A DNA stretch of 64,000 nt from [Clostridium] colinum (GTDB lineage: Bacteria > Bacillota > Clostridia > Lachnospirales > CAG-274). Position numbers and translations under genes: made by a program. The notes beneath the pieces are model-generated. The model did no database searches. It had not been told where the DNA came from and saw nothing but the letters and a program-made list of their open reading frames with translations. Location of the stretch: contig NZ_OW712331.1 in NCBI RefSeq assembly GCF_940677205.1, positions 1,054,001 to 1,118,000 on the forward strand. The letters are read 5' to 3'. Of this stretch, positions 50,454 through 60,768 are shown in pieces (position 1 is the first letter of the stretch; every line of letters begins with the position of its first letter).

Positions 50454-50482
50454 ATTATAACATAAAATAAATAATATTTCAA
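50454..50482 (-). promoter_or_regulatory. ssrA promoter
   Basis: Minus strand TTGAAA (50477-50482), 17-base spacer, TATAAT (50454-50459), about 15 bases before the tmRNA 5' end. Confidence 0.85.
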
Positions 50483-50523
50483 GTATTTGTTTTATGTAAT
50501 TTTTAACTTTTTACGACAATATA

Positions 50524-52248
50524 TTATTCTATAGTATATGTAGCTTTCATAAGGTCTTCAATAGATATAATACCTTTTATAACATACTCAATACCATCTT
50601 GCTTAAGTGTAGCCATACCTTGTTTTATAGCAACTTCTTGTATTTCATATTCATTTGCATTTTTACCTATCATTTTTTTTATTTCTGTTGTAATAGGTAA
50701 AACTTCATGAATGGCGATTCGCCCTTTATATCCTGTTTTATCACATTCTTCACAACCTGTTGCTTTGTATATTTTTATAGGCTTATCTAAACCAAGATAA
50801 TCCATTTCATCTTTAGTAGAAGTATATTCAAATTTACATTTTGGACATAATTTTTTTATAAGCCTTTGAGATATTATCCCAACTATTGCTGATGAAAGTA
50901 AAAATGGTTCTATATTCATATCAATAAGTCTTGGTATTGTAGATGCTGCACTATTAGTATGTATAGTTGATAAAACTAAATGCCCTGTTATAGCAGATTT
51001 TACTGCTATTTCAGCTGTTTCTGTATCTCTAATTTCACCAAGCATTATAATATCTGGGTCTTGTCTTAAGATAGACCTAAGACCACTAGCAAATGTAAGC
51101 CCTACTTTATTATTTACTTGTATTTGAGATATTCCATCTAATCTATATTCTACTGGGTCTTCTATTGTAACAATATTTACAGTATTTTTATTTACTTCTT
51201 TTAGTATAGAATATAAAGTTGTTGTTTTTCCACTTCCTGTAGGTCCACAAATAAGAATAATTCCATTAGGTGATTTTATTATTTTATCAAACAATACACT
51301 ATTTTTTTGTGTTAGTCCTAAGCTATTAATACCTAATAAATTTCCCATACCACCTAAAACTCTAATAACTATTTTTTCTCCAAAAACAGTTGGAATACTA
51401 GATACACGTAAGTCTAAGCTTTTTCCTTTTTCTTGAATTTCTATTCTACCATCTTGTGGTATTCTTTTTTCAGATATATCCATTTTTGCCATAATTTTAA
51501 TACGGGTAACTAAGCTATTATGAGCTGCTATGTTTACCTGCATTTTTTCAATAAGTTGACCATCTATTCTCATTCTTATTTTAGTATTATCTTTATTAGG
51601 TTCTATATGTATATCACTAGCATTACTTGTTATAGCGTTAAAAATTAAAGTATTAACAAATTTTACTATAGGTGCATTTTCTATTTCATCTTTAAGTTGT
51701 TCTTCTAAATCTAAAACATTTAATTTTTCCAATTCAAACTGTTGATTAATATTTGCTCTAACTTCTAAAGATTCTTCATCATAATATTGTACAATCGACC
51801 TTTCTATATCTGTTTTTGTAGATAATACAAATTTAACATTACGACCTGTTCTAACTTTTATATCATCCATTAAATAAAAATTCATAGGGTCACTTGTAGC
51901 TATTACTATCATCCTATCATTACACTCTATTGGTATAATTTTATTTTCTTTAGCATAACTTTTTGTTAAAAGCTCTAAGGCATTTAATTTTATTTTAAAT
52001 TTTGAAAGGTCAGCATAATCAACTTTTAATCTTTTACTAAGTGCTTTAGCTATTTCATCTTCTTTTACATATCCAAGCTCTATAATCATATCTCCTAATC
52101 TCTTTCCTCGAGACTTTTGAACTTTAAGAGCATATTCTAATTGTTCTTCTGTTATCAACTTATTTTGTAAGAGTATTTCACCAATAGGTATATTTTTATT
52201 ATTTTGTTTATTTATTTTTTTATTCTCCTGTTGGTCTTTTATATCCAT
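50524..52248 (-). CDS. pilB: Type IV pilus assembly ATPase PilB
   Basis: A 574-residue GspE/PilB ATPase. The N-terminal MshEN domain (GEILLQNKLITEEQLEYAL, RLGDMIIELGYVKEDEIAKA) is followed by DIHIEPNKDNTKIRMRIDG, Walker A GPTGSGKTTTLYS, the Asp box TIEDPVEY, Walker B IMLGEIRDTETAEIAV and a zinc Cys4 site (CPKCKFEY, CEECDKTG). It powers pilus extension. It is the last gene of the operon. No PilT retraction ATPase is in the window. Confidence 0.94.
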   Translation of the reverse strand: MDIKDQQENKKINKQNNKNIPIGEILLQNKLITEEQLEYALKVQKSRGKRLGDMIIELGYVKEDEIAKALSKRLKVDYADLSKFKIKLNALELLTKSYAKENKIIPIECNDRMIVIATSDPMNFYLMDDIKVRTGRNVKFVLSTKTDIERSIVQYYDEESLEVRANINQQFELEKLNVLDLEEQLKDEIENAPIVKFVNTLIFNAITSNASDIHIEPNKDNTKIRMRIDGQLIEKMQVNIAAHNSLVTRIKIMAKMDISEKRIPQDGRIEIQEKGKSLDLRVSSIPTVFGEKIVIRVLGGMGNLLGINSLGLTQKNSVLFDKIIKSPNGIILICGPTGSGKTTTLYSILKEVNKNTVNIVTIEDPVEYRLDGISQIQVNNKVGLTFASGLRSILRQDPDIIMLGEIRDTETAEIAVKSAITGHLVLSTIHTNSAASTIPRLIDMNIEPFLLSSAIVGIISQRLIKKLCPKCKFEYTSTKDEMDYLGLDKPIKIYKATGCEECDKTGYKGRIAIHEVLPITTEIKKMIGKNANEYEIQEVAIKQGMATLKQDGIEYVIKGIISIEDLMKATYTIE

Positions 52249-52269
52249 TTAATTTCACTTCCTAAAAAT

Positions 52270-52812
52270 TTATTCGCTTTTATATATTATAGCCTCTCCA
52301 TTATTACCTTGTATAGTTAAATTATTATATTGCATATTTTGTATATTAATATAAGATATTATTGACTCATTCATATCTTGTGAATTTATTTCAATAATTA
52401 AATCACTAGGAGATTTATTACTTTTTTTAAATTGCAAATTAAAATTACTACTTATTTGATTTTTATTTAAAATAATAAATTCATTTTTGTTATTTAAATC
52501 TCCTAATACTATATTACCTTCATCTAGCATAATATATTTATAAGGTAATTTATTTTTATTATTTTTAATTTCATCTTTAGAAACAATTTCTAAATATTCA
52601 GTTTCATCTATATTATATTTTATATAATTTAATACATTTATTATATTACTATTATTTATATTATTAAATTCTACCTTTCTATAAATTTTTGTAAAACTTA
52701 TAAAAACTCCAATTATAATAACAAATATAATAGAGAATATTGACATAGAAAGTATTATTTCAATTAGGGTGTAACCTTTTTTATTTAAGAGTTTTTTCAT
52801 ACTATTCACCAA
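52270..52812 (-). CDS. Type IV pseudopilin, PilW-like
   Basis: A 180-residue prepilin-like protein: KKLLNKKGYTLIEIILSMSI, with the prepilin peptidase site before the hydrophobic helix (Gly then Tyr-Thr-Leu-Ile-Glu at +1 to +5). The body is beta rich. Overlaps the next pseudopilin gene by 11 bp. It is a minor pilin that probably primes assembly. Confidence 0.82.
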   Translation of the reverse strand: MVNSMKKLLNKKGYTLIEIILSMSIFSIIFVIIIGVFISFTKIYRKVEFNNINNSNIINVLNYIKYNIDETEYLEIVSKDEIKNNKNKLPYKYIMLDEGNIVLGDLNNKNEFIILNKNQISSNFNLQFKKSNKSPSDLIIEINSQDMNESIISYINIQNMQYNNLTIQGNNGEAIIYKSE

Positions 52813-53158
52813 AATTATTATATTTATTTTTATCCTTTAATTTAATAAAAGCTTTAAATTTTTCTTTACTTTTACTACTTTTTTCTTCTTTTTCAATACA
52901 AATAATTTCTTTAGGAAATTCTTTAAGGCCTTCCTTTTTTATTAAAGTTATTTTATTTATGTTTTTTTCGTTATAACTTTTACTAGATAAAAATAACTCT
53001 AAATTTGAAACTATATTTATTCTTTCTATTGTAATAATATTATTTTTTTTATCAATATCTATATATGTAAAAAATGCAGTTGTTATACTTGCTATAAATA
53101 TAGAAAATATTGTAATAGATATTATAATTTCTAATAAGCTATAACCTTTTTTGTTCAT
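52802..53158 (-). CDS. Type IV pseudopilin, PilV-like
   Basis: A 118-residue prepilin-like protein starting MNKKGYSLLEIIISITIFSI, a class III signal with E5. Short globular part. It lies between two other pseudopilin genes in the same operon. Minor pilin by position. Confidence 0.82.
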   Translation of the reverse strand: MNKKGYSLLEIIISITIFSIFIASITTAFFTYIDIDKKNNIITIERINIVSNLELFLSSKSYNEKNINKITLIKKEGLKEFPKEIICIEKEEKSSKSKEKFKAFIKLKDKNKYNNFGE

Positions 53159-53176
53159 TATTTATACCTCCTTTAA

Positions 53177-53569
53177 TTATTTATAAGGTATTTTAACAGA
53201 TAGCTTTAATTCATTTTTTAATTTATCTAAAACAACTACTTCTATTAAAGCTGTTGAAGAATTATTTTCTGAAAAAAATACTTTAATACTTTCTATATCA
53301 TCTCGTTCTTTTATATAAAAAACTCCCTCTTCTCTATTTCTACTATACTTAGCTAATATTTCTTTATTATCTTTAAAATAATCTTCTAAAACATTTATTG
53401 TAGATTTTGCTGTTAAGTATAAATTAGTATTTATATTATCAATTTTGTTATTATTAATTTTATTACCTATAATCATAGTTAGTGAAATACACATCATACT
53501 AATAATTATAATAAAAATAGATATTTCTATTAATATATATCCTTTTTTATTTTTTAACATTATTATCAC
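53177..53569 (-). CDS. Type IV pilin-like protein, PilX-like
   Basis: About 127 residues with start most likely at MLKNKKGYILIEISIFIII (a few residues in from the upstream ATT-like lead). Prepilin-type N-terminus with E5. The globular part has DDIESIKVFFSENNSSTALIE. It is the third minor pilin. Lies 14 bp downstream of the PilO-like gene. Confidence 0.75.
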   Translation of the reverse strand: MIIMLKNKKGYILIEISIFIIIISMMCISLTMIIGNKINNNKIDNINTNLYLTAKSTINVLEDYFKDNKEILAKYSRNREEGVFYIKERDDIESIKVFFSENNSSTALIEVVVLDKLKNELKLSVKIPYK

Positions 53570-53582
53570 CTTTTATTCTAGG

Positions 53583-54215
53583 TTATTTTATAATAAATTC
53601 ATTATCTTTTTTTTCTTTATTTATTGTATATATATTCATTTTTATTTTTGACTTTGTTTTATTACTTTCAAATGTATTATAAAAATCTGTTATAGCTATG
53701 GTTTTACCACAACTTTCTATATTTTTTATAAAGTTAATTTTATCTTTATAATTACCTATAACTTCTATTTCTACATTATAAAAAGTATGACTTGGAACTT
53801 CATTTTCTATATTAATATTTTCTTCTTGATTAACATTATCTAGTTCATTTTGATTTTCATTATCTTCTTCTAATGTAGATTTTTTTATATTTATGCTTTG
53901 TAAAGATAAATTACTTTTTTTTATAATATTACTAATAAAATAATGAATATTTTCATTATTAGTATTTGAAAATATTTTATTTTTCATCTCCATATTTTTT
54001 TGTAATAAACTTTCTAAATTATTTGCATTAATTTGATTTTTTAAATTTTCAATTTCTAATATATCTTGTTGCGCCTTAAGCTCCTGATATTTTTCAAGTT
54101 TTATTTTATTTTTATTAAATATAGCTAACCCAATAACATTAAAAAGAATATAATATGCTAATAGGTTAATTAATACAACAATAAGTATTAATTCTCTTTT
54201 GCTTAATTTATTCAT
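53583..54215 (-). CDS. pilO: Pilus inner-membrane alignment protein PilO
   Basis: A 210-residue protein with one N-terminal membrane helix (VVLINLLAYYILFNVIGLAI), a coiled coil (KYQELKAQQDILEIENLKNQ) and a ferredoxin-like C-terminal domain (FYNVEIEVIGNYKDKINFIK). It pairs with PilN in the inner membrane. The middle is rich in Glu/Asn. Ten bases after PilN. Confidence 0.8.
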   Translation of the reverse strand: MNKLSKRELILIVVLINLLAYYILFNVIGLAIFNKNKIKLEKYQELKAQQDILEIENLKNQINANNLESLLQKNMEMKNKIFSNTNNENIHYFISNIIKKSNLSLQSINIKKSTLEEDNENQNELDNVNQEENINIENEVPSHTFYNVEIEVIGNYKDKINFIKNIESCGKTIAITDFYNTFESNKTKSKIKMNIYTINKEKKDNEFIIK

Positions 54216-54224
54216 AAAAACCTC

Positions 54225-54773
54225 TTATATTATTATATTTATTTCAAATTTAAAACTATTATCTATTGTAGATAATAGCCCTCCATTATAAACTACATCT
54301 TTAAATTTTTCTTCTTCTCTTAACTTATTAACAAATATTATAGCATCTTTTTCAGAATCACTATAACAATTTAATTTTATATTATTAATAGACCAGTTTA
54401 TTTCATTTATATGTATTTGTTCAAATTTTATTTTTTCTATCTTATTTAAAATATCTGATGAAACTATATTATTTTGTTGATAAATATTAAAAATTTCGGA
54501 AAGCATATTACTTTCTTTAATTTCATTTTTAAAATTATCACTAATACTAGTATTATCCTGTATATTTTTAATATTTTGTTCTACTAAATTATATTTAATA
54601 TTAACTATAATACTACTAATTAAAAAATATAATATCATAACAAAAAATACTATAATATATATTTTTAAACTTCTTTTTAATAATTTTTTATATGTAAATA
54701 TTTTGTCATTTTCTATATTAACATTTATTTTAGGTTTAAAAAAGTTAATATCTTTATAATTATTATTTTTCAT
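54225..54773 (-). CDS. pilN: Pilus inner-membrane protein PilN
   Basis: A 182-residue bitopic protein: short cytoplasmic N-terminus with the PilM-binding pattern INFFKPK (KDINFFKPKINVNI), one membrane helix (IYIIVFFVMILYFLISSIIV) and a periplasm-side domain. It links PilM to PilO. Starts 5 bp after PilM ends. Confidence 0.8.
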   Translation of the reverse strand: MKNNNYKDINFFKPKINVNIENDKIFTYKKLLKRSLKIYIIVFFVMILYFLISSIIVNIKYNLVEQNIKNIQDNTSISDNFKNEIKESNMLSEIFNIYQQNNIVSSDILNKIEKIKFEQIHINEINWSINNIKLNCYSDSEKDAIIFVNKLREEEKFKDVVYNGGLLSTIDNSFKFEINIII

Positions 54774-54777
54774 ATTT

Positions 54778-55824
54778 TCACTTCCTTAAGATGTTGCCAA
54801 TAGCAATAAAAAATTTTGATATATCTATATGTTCATTGCATTTTATATTTACTATTTCTTTAATTTTTTCTGCTGATAAGGTTATATTATTTGATATATA
54901 TTCTGCTATTTCATCTAAATCATCTCTATCACCATATAAATAAACTCTTTCTATAGTATTGTTTAAAGACATAGAAAATTGTATTATTTTATGTATTTCT
55001 TCATAAACTTTTAAAAAAATAGGTGATATAAAACTAGCTTCTTCTTGATAATAATCTTGTTCATCTAAAAATGTTATTTCATTATCTTTTAAATTATTTG
55101 AGTCTATTTTATTTAAAATTTGTTTGCTTTCTTGCTTTATATCTTTATTTACATCTTTATTTAAAAATAATTTTTCTCTTTTTATATCTTCTGATATATC
55201 GGTATCCATTTTATATAAAGCTACATTACCAGACATTAATGTTAAAGTCATATTATTTCCTGTTACATCTATAAATAGTGTTATATTATCTTTAATAATA
55301 TTATTATTTATATTATAATTTAAAAGTTTACCTATAACATTTCTTTTAATATCTAAAGCTTTTGGAATAAGCCCACAATTTATCAAAATTTCTCTATAAT
55401 CTTCCATTATTGTTAAAGGTATACTATAAACAAATATTTTATAAAAAACTTTTTCATCTTTTTTAAATTCTTCACAAATTTGATAATCTATACATAAATT
55501 TGACGTATCTCCAAAAAGCTCTTTTATCAAATTATCTATAACTCTTCCTAAATAAATACTTTTAGTTTTAGGTAAAATAATTTCTTTGGCTATTATATCG
55601 GTAGAATTTATGACTAAAAAACACTCTTTGTTCTTCAAGTTATATTCATTAACTATATCTGTAAAAAGTAATGTTAAATCTATTTTATTATTAACATAAG
55701 CATTATGTATATAAGAGTTATCTATATACTTTAATACTGATTTACTTATTTTTATTTTATCTCCTTGTTGCTCGCCTTCAATTATTTTTATACAGTTGTC
55801 GGAAATGTCTATTGAAACAGGCAT
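54778..55824 (-). CDS. pilM: Actin-like pilus assembly protein PilM
   Basis: A 348-residue protein with the PilM/ASKHA pattern: PVSIDISDNCIKIIEG, LVINSTDIIAKEIILPK, TLFIDVTGNNMTLTLMSG, RVYLYGDRDDLDEIAEYI and FFIAIGNILRK. It forms the cytoplasmic platform with PilN. A charged insert of about 50 residues lies at 215-265. Confidence 0.85.
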   Translation of the reverse strand: MPVSIDISDNCIKIIEGEQQGDKIKISKSVLKYIDNSYIHNAYVNNKIDLTLLFTDIVNEYNLKNKECFLVINSTDIIAKEIILPKTKSIYLGRVIDNLIKELFGDTSNLCIDYQICEEFKKDEKVFYKIFVYSIPLTIMEDYREILINCGLIPKALDIKRNVIGKLLNYNINNNIIKDNITLFIDVTGNNMTLTLMSGNVALYKMDTDISEDIKREKLFLNKDVNKDIKQESKQILNKIDSNNLKDNEITFLDEQDYYQEEASFISPIFLKVYEEIHKIIQFSMSLNNTIERVYLYGDRDDLDEIAEYISNNITLSAEKIKEIVNIKCNEHIDISKFFIAIGNILRK

Positions 55825-55845
55825 ATTTTTATCGTCTCCTTTAAT

Positions 55846-57048
55846 TTAAATACTGTTAATATTGTTATACATTGTATAAATAGGTACAAATGCTCCAGCT
55901 AATATAATAAGAACAATTACTCCAAAAATAATAATCATTATTGGCTCTATAATAGAAGTCATTTTTTGTATAGCATCTTCGGCTATCATATCATAATAAT
56001 CTGAGGTTTGTGATAATACTTCTTCTAAAGACCCTGTTTCTTCCCCTACACTTATCATAGCTGTTACATTATATGGAAATATATCGGCTTTTATTAAAGC
56101 ATCTGAAAAAGTCATACCATTTGTTATATCATTTATAACATTTTCCAATATATCATTTATATAGGCATTATTAATAACTTTTCCAGCCATATGTATTGCA
56201 TCTATAAGGGTTGTGCCACTTAAAAATAAGGTACTTAATGTTCTCGTAAAAATACCTGCTATCATTGTTATATATAATTTTCCTATTAAAGGAGCTTTTA
56301 CTTTAAATTTTGCAAATCTTTTTTTAAATTTATCTGTTTGAGCATGTATAGAAAAAATTATTAATGAAACTAAACTTACCATAAGTATTGCAAGCCAATT
56401 TTCTTTAAAACCTTTTGCTATTTGAAATAAAATACGACTAAATATATTCATACTTTCAGTATTTCCTACTATATCCATTATTTTAGGTAATACAATCCCG
56501 AACATTATAATAACAGATAGAATGCTAGCAACTAATAAAAATGCTGGATAAATCATTGCAGATAATATTTTATTTTGTATTTTTAAATCTTTTTCATATT
56601 GTATAGATAACCTTTTAATAGCTTCTTCTAAAGACCCACTTATTTCACCTGCTTTTATCATATTTATCATAAATTCTGGAAAAGCACCATTTAAAGACTG
56701 CATAGCTTCTGACAAACTTTGACCTATTTGTAATTTTTCATAAACCTCATATAAAGCTATTTTTACTTTTTTATTTTTAGTTTGATTGTACAAAATTTCT
56801 AAACATTTTACTAAATTTACACCAGATGATAACATAGCTGAAAATTGCCTGCATAAAACAAATAGCTCTTTTTTTGATATTTTATATTTATTTTCAAAAA
56901 TGTTTTTTTCTTTAAAACTTTTTATGCTTATTAAATATTCTCTTCTACCTTTTAAAATAAGGTGAAATTCTCCTATGCTATCTGCCTCTATAACTCCTTT
57001 TATCTTTTTACCATCTTGATTTATAGCTGTATAAGTATATTTAGGCAT
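55846..57048 (-). CDS. pilC: Type IV pilus platform protein PilC
   Basis: A 400-residue GspF/PilC protein with two repeated cytoplasmic domains (FVLCRQFSAMLSSGVNLVKC and FTRTLSTLFLSGTTLIDAIH) and three membrane segments. The N-terminal KYTYTAINQDGKKIKGVIEA is typical. It organises pilus assembly with PilB. Confidence 0.93.
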   Translation of the reverse strand: MPKYTYTAINQDGKKIKGVIEADSIGEFHLILKGRREYLISIKSFKEKNIFENKYKISKKELFVLCRQFSAMLSSGVNLVKCLEILYNQTKNKKVKIALYEVYEKLQIGQSLSEAMQSLNGAFPEFMINMIKAGEISGSLEEAIKRLSIQYEKDLKIQNKILSAMIYPAFLLVASILSVIIMFGIVLPKIMDIVGNTESMNIFSRILFQIAKGFKENWLAILMVSLVSLIIFSIHAQTDKFKKRFAKFKVKAPLIGKLYITMIAGIFTRTLSTLFLSGTTLIDAIHMAGKVINNAYINDILENVINDITNGMTFSDALIKADIFPYNVTAMISVGEETGSLEEVLSQTSDYYDMIAEDAIQKMTSIIEPIMIIIFGVIVLIILAGAFVPIYTMYNNINSI

Positions 57049-57079
57049 TTTAAATTCTCCTTTAATACATTTTATGCTT

Positions 57080-58237
57080 TTATTTTAAATCATATAATCT
57101 CATAATACTAGATATTGCTTCAACTACTTTATAATAATTTTTAGGATTAAAATTATTTTTTGTATCACCAGTCATTATGCCTATATTTGAAACATTTTGT
57201 ACTGCATCTTTTGCCCAGTTAGATATTAATTGAGCATCATTATATTTATAATTGTTATTTGATATACTATATTCCATTTTTTTTATTAAATTAGCTAAAA
57301 TAACTGCTGATTCTTCTCGTGTTATGTAGCTATTAGGTTCAAATTTATTTTTGCTTTTTCCAGATATAATACCTAAATTATAGGCCTTTAAAACAAATAT
57401 ATTACTTGTATCAATAAATGGATTTTTTATATTAGTATTTATTTTAAATCCTGTTTTTTCTTCATAAAGTTTTATTATAATTTCACAAAATTCTTCCCTT
57501 GTTATATTATTATTTAATTTTACTTGTAATTTTTGTGAAATAAAATTTAATTTAATAGCCTTTTCAACACTACTTTTAGCCCAACTATCAATATTATTAA
57601 TAGCTGTTTCATTTATATATATTCCATTATTATTTTTTAATAAATATAGTTTATTGTCATATAAACATTCAAAAGAATCATTATCAATTTTTTTTATATT
57701 ATCAAAAATAGGCTCTATTATTTCCGTTCCTTCTACAGTAAAAACTCCATATTTTTTATCTCTAGTTTTTAATATATCACTATAGTCTGTAAAAGCATTT
57801 TCTTTATATTCAAATATTGTATCATATATAATGTTAAATTCTTTATCTAATATACCTAAAAAATAATTATTATTTTCATTACTTACTATTATAAAATTAC
57901 CTGTTTGTTTATTTATATCTTTTATATAATATTTAATGTTTGTAATAAAAGATTTATTCCCTTGTTTATTAACTTCATAATAATCATATGTTTTATTAGG
58001 TTTATATTCTCCAACTAACAAGTTTCCATTATTTAAAATAACAGCACTACTCCAACTTTTTTCACCTATTTTATTATTATTTATATCAAATATATCTATA
58101 TTTTCTACACTAATTATTTCATCATTATTTTTTTGTATTTTAAAATATTCATCTTGGATCTTTGTAACATTAGCATATACTTTTATGTTAAATAATAAAG
58201 TCATACTTAATACAACTAACAATCGTTTTTTATTCAT
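57080..58237 (-). CDS. Secreted SLH-domain surface protein
   Basis: A 385-residue protein with a signal peptide (KRLLVVLSMTLLFNIKVYA). The middle (about 40-200) has WG-like repeats (YGVFTVEGTEIIEPIFDNIKK, LLKNNNGIYI). The last 180 residues form three S-layer homology modules (WAKSSVEKAIKLNFIS with TREEF, FVLKAYNLGIISGKSKNKFEP with TREES, WAKDAVQNVSNIGIMTGDTK). It binds the cell-wall pyruvylated polymer. Its position 32 bp ahead of pilC suggests coupling to the pilus machinery. Confidence 0.8.
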   Translation of the reverse strand: MNKKRLLVVLSMTLLFNIKVYANVTKIQDEYFKIQKNNDEIISVENIDIFDINNNKIGEKSWSSAVILNNGNLLVGEYKPNKTYDYYEVNKQGNKSFITNIKYYIKDINKQTGNFIIVSNENNNYFLGILDKEFNIIYDTIFEYKENAFTDYSDILKTRDKKYGVFTVEGTEIIEPIFDNIKKIDNDSFECLYDNKLYLLKNNNGIYINETAINNIDSWAKSSVEKAIKLNFISQKLQVKLNNNITREEFCEIIIKLYEEKTGFKINTNIKNPFIDTSNIFVLKAYNLGIISGKSKNKFEPNSYITREESAVILANLIKKMEYSISNNNYKYNDAQLISNWAKDAVQNVSNIGIMTGDTKNNFNPKNYYKVVEAISSIMRLYDLK

Positions 58238-58383
58238 CTATAACAACACCTTTATTTTTATATATAAACAAATTATACTATAAATATATATTTTTTTCAA
58301 TTATTTTTATACATTTCAATAATAAATTATGCTCTATAAACATTATCCTAATATATTCAGTTTATTATTTTATATCTATTTTA

Positions 58384-58908
58384 CTATTTTTTAGAGTATT
58401 TTAATATTACAATTCCATTATCAATAAAATAATTTTCTAATTTTAAATTTATTTTTTCATTTTTTCCTAAAAATAAAGGTTTCCCACTTCCTAATATAGT
58501 TGGAATAATTCCTATTATATATTCATCAATTATATTTTCTTTAATAAAAGTATCTAAGACTATTCCCCCTCCAAACAAATAAATATGTTTACCTTCTTTT
58601 TCCTTTTCTTTTTTTATTATATTAACAATATCCCCTTTTATAAAGTGAATATTATCATAGTTTTTTAAATCACTTGATGTAGCAACATAAACTTTTTTAT
58701 CTTTATAAGCTTTATGTAAGTTTTGATCATAGCATTTTTTACCCATAACAACAATATCTATTTGGTTTAAAAATTCATTAAAATCAAATTTATTTTTAGT
58801 ATCTAAATTACAATCTTCATAACCATTAATCCATTCAAATCCTCCATTAATATCTGCTATATAACCATCTAAACTCATTGCTAAATTTAAAATAATTTTT
58901 CTTTTCAT
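58384..58908 (-). CDS. RibD-C/dihydrofolate-reductase-like protein
   Basis: Start set at ATG 58906-58908 behind GGAGATGATTGTAT. About 174 residues with the RibD C-terminal fold: IILNLAMSLDGYIADINGGF, DIVVMGKKCYDQ, KHIYLFGGGIVLDTFIKENI and GIIPTILGSGKPLF. Proteins of this group (YyaP/YwjB) are NADPH-dependent reductases of unknown substrate, distinct from true DHFR. It is a single gene between the pilus operon and the two-component system. Confidence 0.82.
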   Translation of the reverse strand: MKRKIILNLAMSLDGYIADINGGFEWINGYEDCNLDTKNKFDFNEFLNQIDIVVMGKKCYDQNLHKAYKDKKVYVATSSDLKNYDNIHFIKGDIVNIIKKEKEKEGKHIYLFGGGIVLDTFIKENIIDEYIIGIIPTILGSGKPLFLGKNEKINLKLENYFIDNGIVILKYSKK

Positions 58909-58940
58909 ATACAATCATCTCCTATTAATAAATAAATTGC

Positions 58941-58973
58941 AAAAAAGATATGTTTTTATTCCATATCTTTTTA
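58941..58973. terminator. Bidirectional terminator
   Basis: AAAAAAGATATG pairs with CATATCTTTTT (58941-58952 and 58962-58972). It separates the sensor kinase from the reductase gene. Confidence 0.75.
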
Positions 58974-59075
58974 TAAATAAATTTTTATTATATATTCCTT
59001 TTTAATTATACAATAGCACTATTTTCTTCTAAAATCATAGATATATTTTATATGAGTTAGAAATGATTTTTAATA

Positions 59076-60758
59076 TTACTTATTTATAGGTATTTTTATA
59101 ATAAATTCACTTCCAAAACCTTCCGTACTTTTAACTTTAATTTTTCCATTATAGTATTTTACTATATGTTTTACTATAGATAATCCTAAACCAGTTCCAC
59201 CTAAGGATTTACTTCTACCTTTTTCTACACGATAAAATCTTTCAAATATTCTATTTCTGTCAACAAGAGGTATTCCTATACCAGAATCTTTTATAATAAT
59301 ATTTATATTTTTTTCATCTTTAAAACAATTTATTTCTACATAACCATTATTTTTATTGTATTTTATAGCATTTACTATAAGATTATTAAATAATTGATGA
59401 ATTTTTTTATAATCTCCTAACATTGTTATACTATCACAATTATTTTTTATAGTTATATTTTGTTCTATACACATTGGCTTAGTAGAATTAATTATTTCAT
59501 CTACAATAGTTTTAATATTTATATCTGATTTATTTATTTCTATTTCTTTATTTTCTAATTTAGATATAGTCAAAATATTGTTTATAAGATTTGTAATATT
59601 AATGCTTTCTTTTTGTATTATTTTTAAAAATTCTTTTTCTTGTTCTCTAGATATGGCAAAATCATTATACAATAATTCTGCATAACCTTGTATAGATGTT
59701 ATAGGAGTTTTTAATTCATGAGATACGTTAGAAAAAAATTCTTGTTTTAATTTTTCAGTTTCTCTCTCAGCAGTAACATCTATCATAAGCATTATTACTC
59801 CACTATTTCCTTTTTCAAATATACCTTTTTGTATTTTACTCATATGTATAGAATATGTTTTATTATCTTCTGTTTTTATATCAAATATATTTTTTTGATT
59901 TGTAGATAAAACTTTTTCTATATTTTCAAGTAATTTTATATTTTGAGTATAATATAATATATTTTCACCTAAATTATTCTTGTTACAATTAAATATTTTT
60001 TTTGCCATTTTATTTATAGAAAATACATTTTTATTTTTATCAAATAAAACAAAGCCTTCTGACATATTATCTAAAATATAATCTACTTTATTTTTTTCAA
60101 TCTTTAACATATCTCCAATACTTTTTAAATCATTTTCTATATATTTTATTTGTTTACATATAATGTTTATTTCTTCAAATTTATAAGTTTTAAATTTCAA
60201 ATTTTCATTTTTATTTTTCAGCTTTGGTATTTCTTGTGATATTTCTTGTAAAGGTAAAATTATATTTTTATACACATAGTTTTTTAAAATTATATATATA
60301 AAAATAGCACAAATTAGTGTAATAAAACTACATAATATACTATCCCTTAATATAATAGGTATAATATCAAATTTTTTATATATAATTATTATATTTTTAT
60401 CATACTCTTTTATATAGTATAAATTTTTATTATTATATAAAAAATTTTCATAAATATTATTTATATCTAATGTATTATTTTTAGTTTTATTCTTATAAAT
60501 TTTGTCAATAATTAAATTTACAGTATTTTCGTTTTTTTCAATTATATTTATTTTAATGTTAAAACTTTCTAATAAATAATTAATATTACACTCACTTTTT
60601 GTATTATATAAATGTTCAATAATATTTAAAGTTTTTAATATATCATTTCTTTCATTTTTTTTTAAATCACTAATATTAAAAAAGACTAAAATAAATGTAG
60701 ATAAAAATAATATTATTAATGTTATTATTAAATATATCCTTATAATAAATTTTTTCAA
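59076..60758 (-). CDS. Sensor histidine kinase, PhoR/WalK-like
   Basis: A 560-residue kinase. Two membrane helices (about 8-28 and 137-158) flank an extracellular domain. A HAMP-like linker and PAS (NKVDYILDNMSEGFVLFDKN) follow, then HisKA (FFSNVSHELKTPITSIQGYA, phospho-His) and HATPase (NLIVNAIKYNKNNGY, DSGIGIPLVDRNRIFERFYR, GGTGLGLSIVKHIV). It phosphorylates the adjacent OmpR-type regulator, 10 bp upstream. Stimulus unknown; phosphate or cell-wall sensing is common for this layout. Confidence 0.9.
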   Translation of the reverse strand: MKKFIIRIYLIITLIILFLSTFILVFFNISDLKKNERNDILKTLNIIEHLYNTKSECNINYLLESFNIKINIIEKNENTVNLIIDKIYKNKTKNNTLDINNIYENFLYNNKNLYYIKEYDKNIIIIYKKFDIIPIILRDSILCSFITLICAIFIYIILKNYVYKNIILPLQEISQEIPKLKNKNENLKFKTYKFEEINIICKQIKYIENDLKSIGDMLKIEKNKVDYILDNMSEGFVLFDKNKNVFSINKMAKKIFNCNKNNLGENILYYTQNIKLLENIEKVLSTNQKNIFDIKTEDNKTYSIHMSKIQKGIFEKGNSGVIMLMIDVTAERETEKLKQEFFSNVSHELKTPITSIQGYAELLYNDFAISREQEKEFLKIIQKESINITNLINNILTISKLENKEIEINKSDINIKTIVDEIINSTKPMCIEQNITIKNNCDSITMLGDYKKIHQLFNNLIVNAIKYNKNNGYVEINCFKDEKNINIIIKDSGIGIPLVDRNRIFERFYRVEKGRSKSLGGTGLGLSIVKHIVKYYNGKIKVKSTEGFGSEFIIKIPINK

Positions 60759-60768
60759 ATAATATCAC

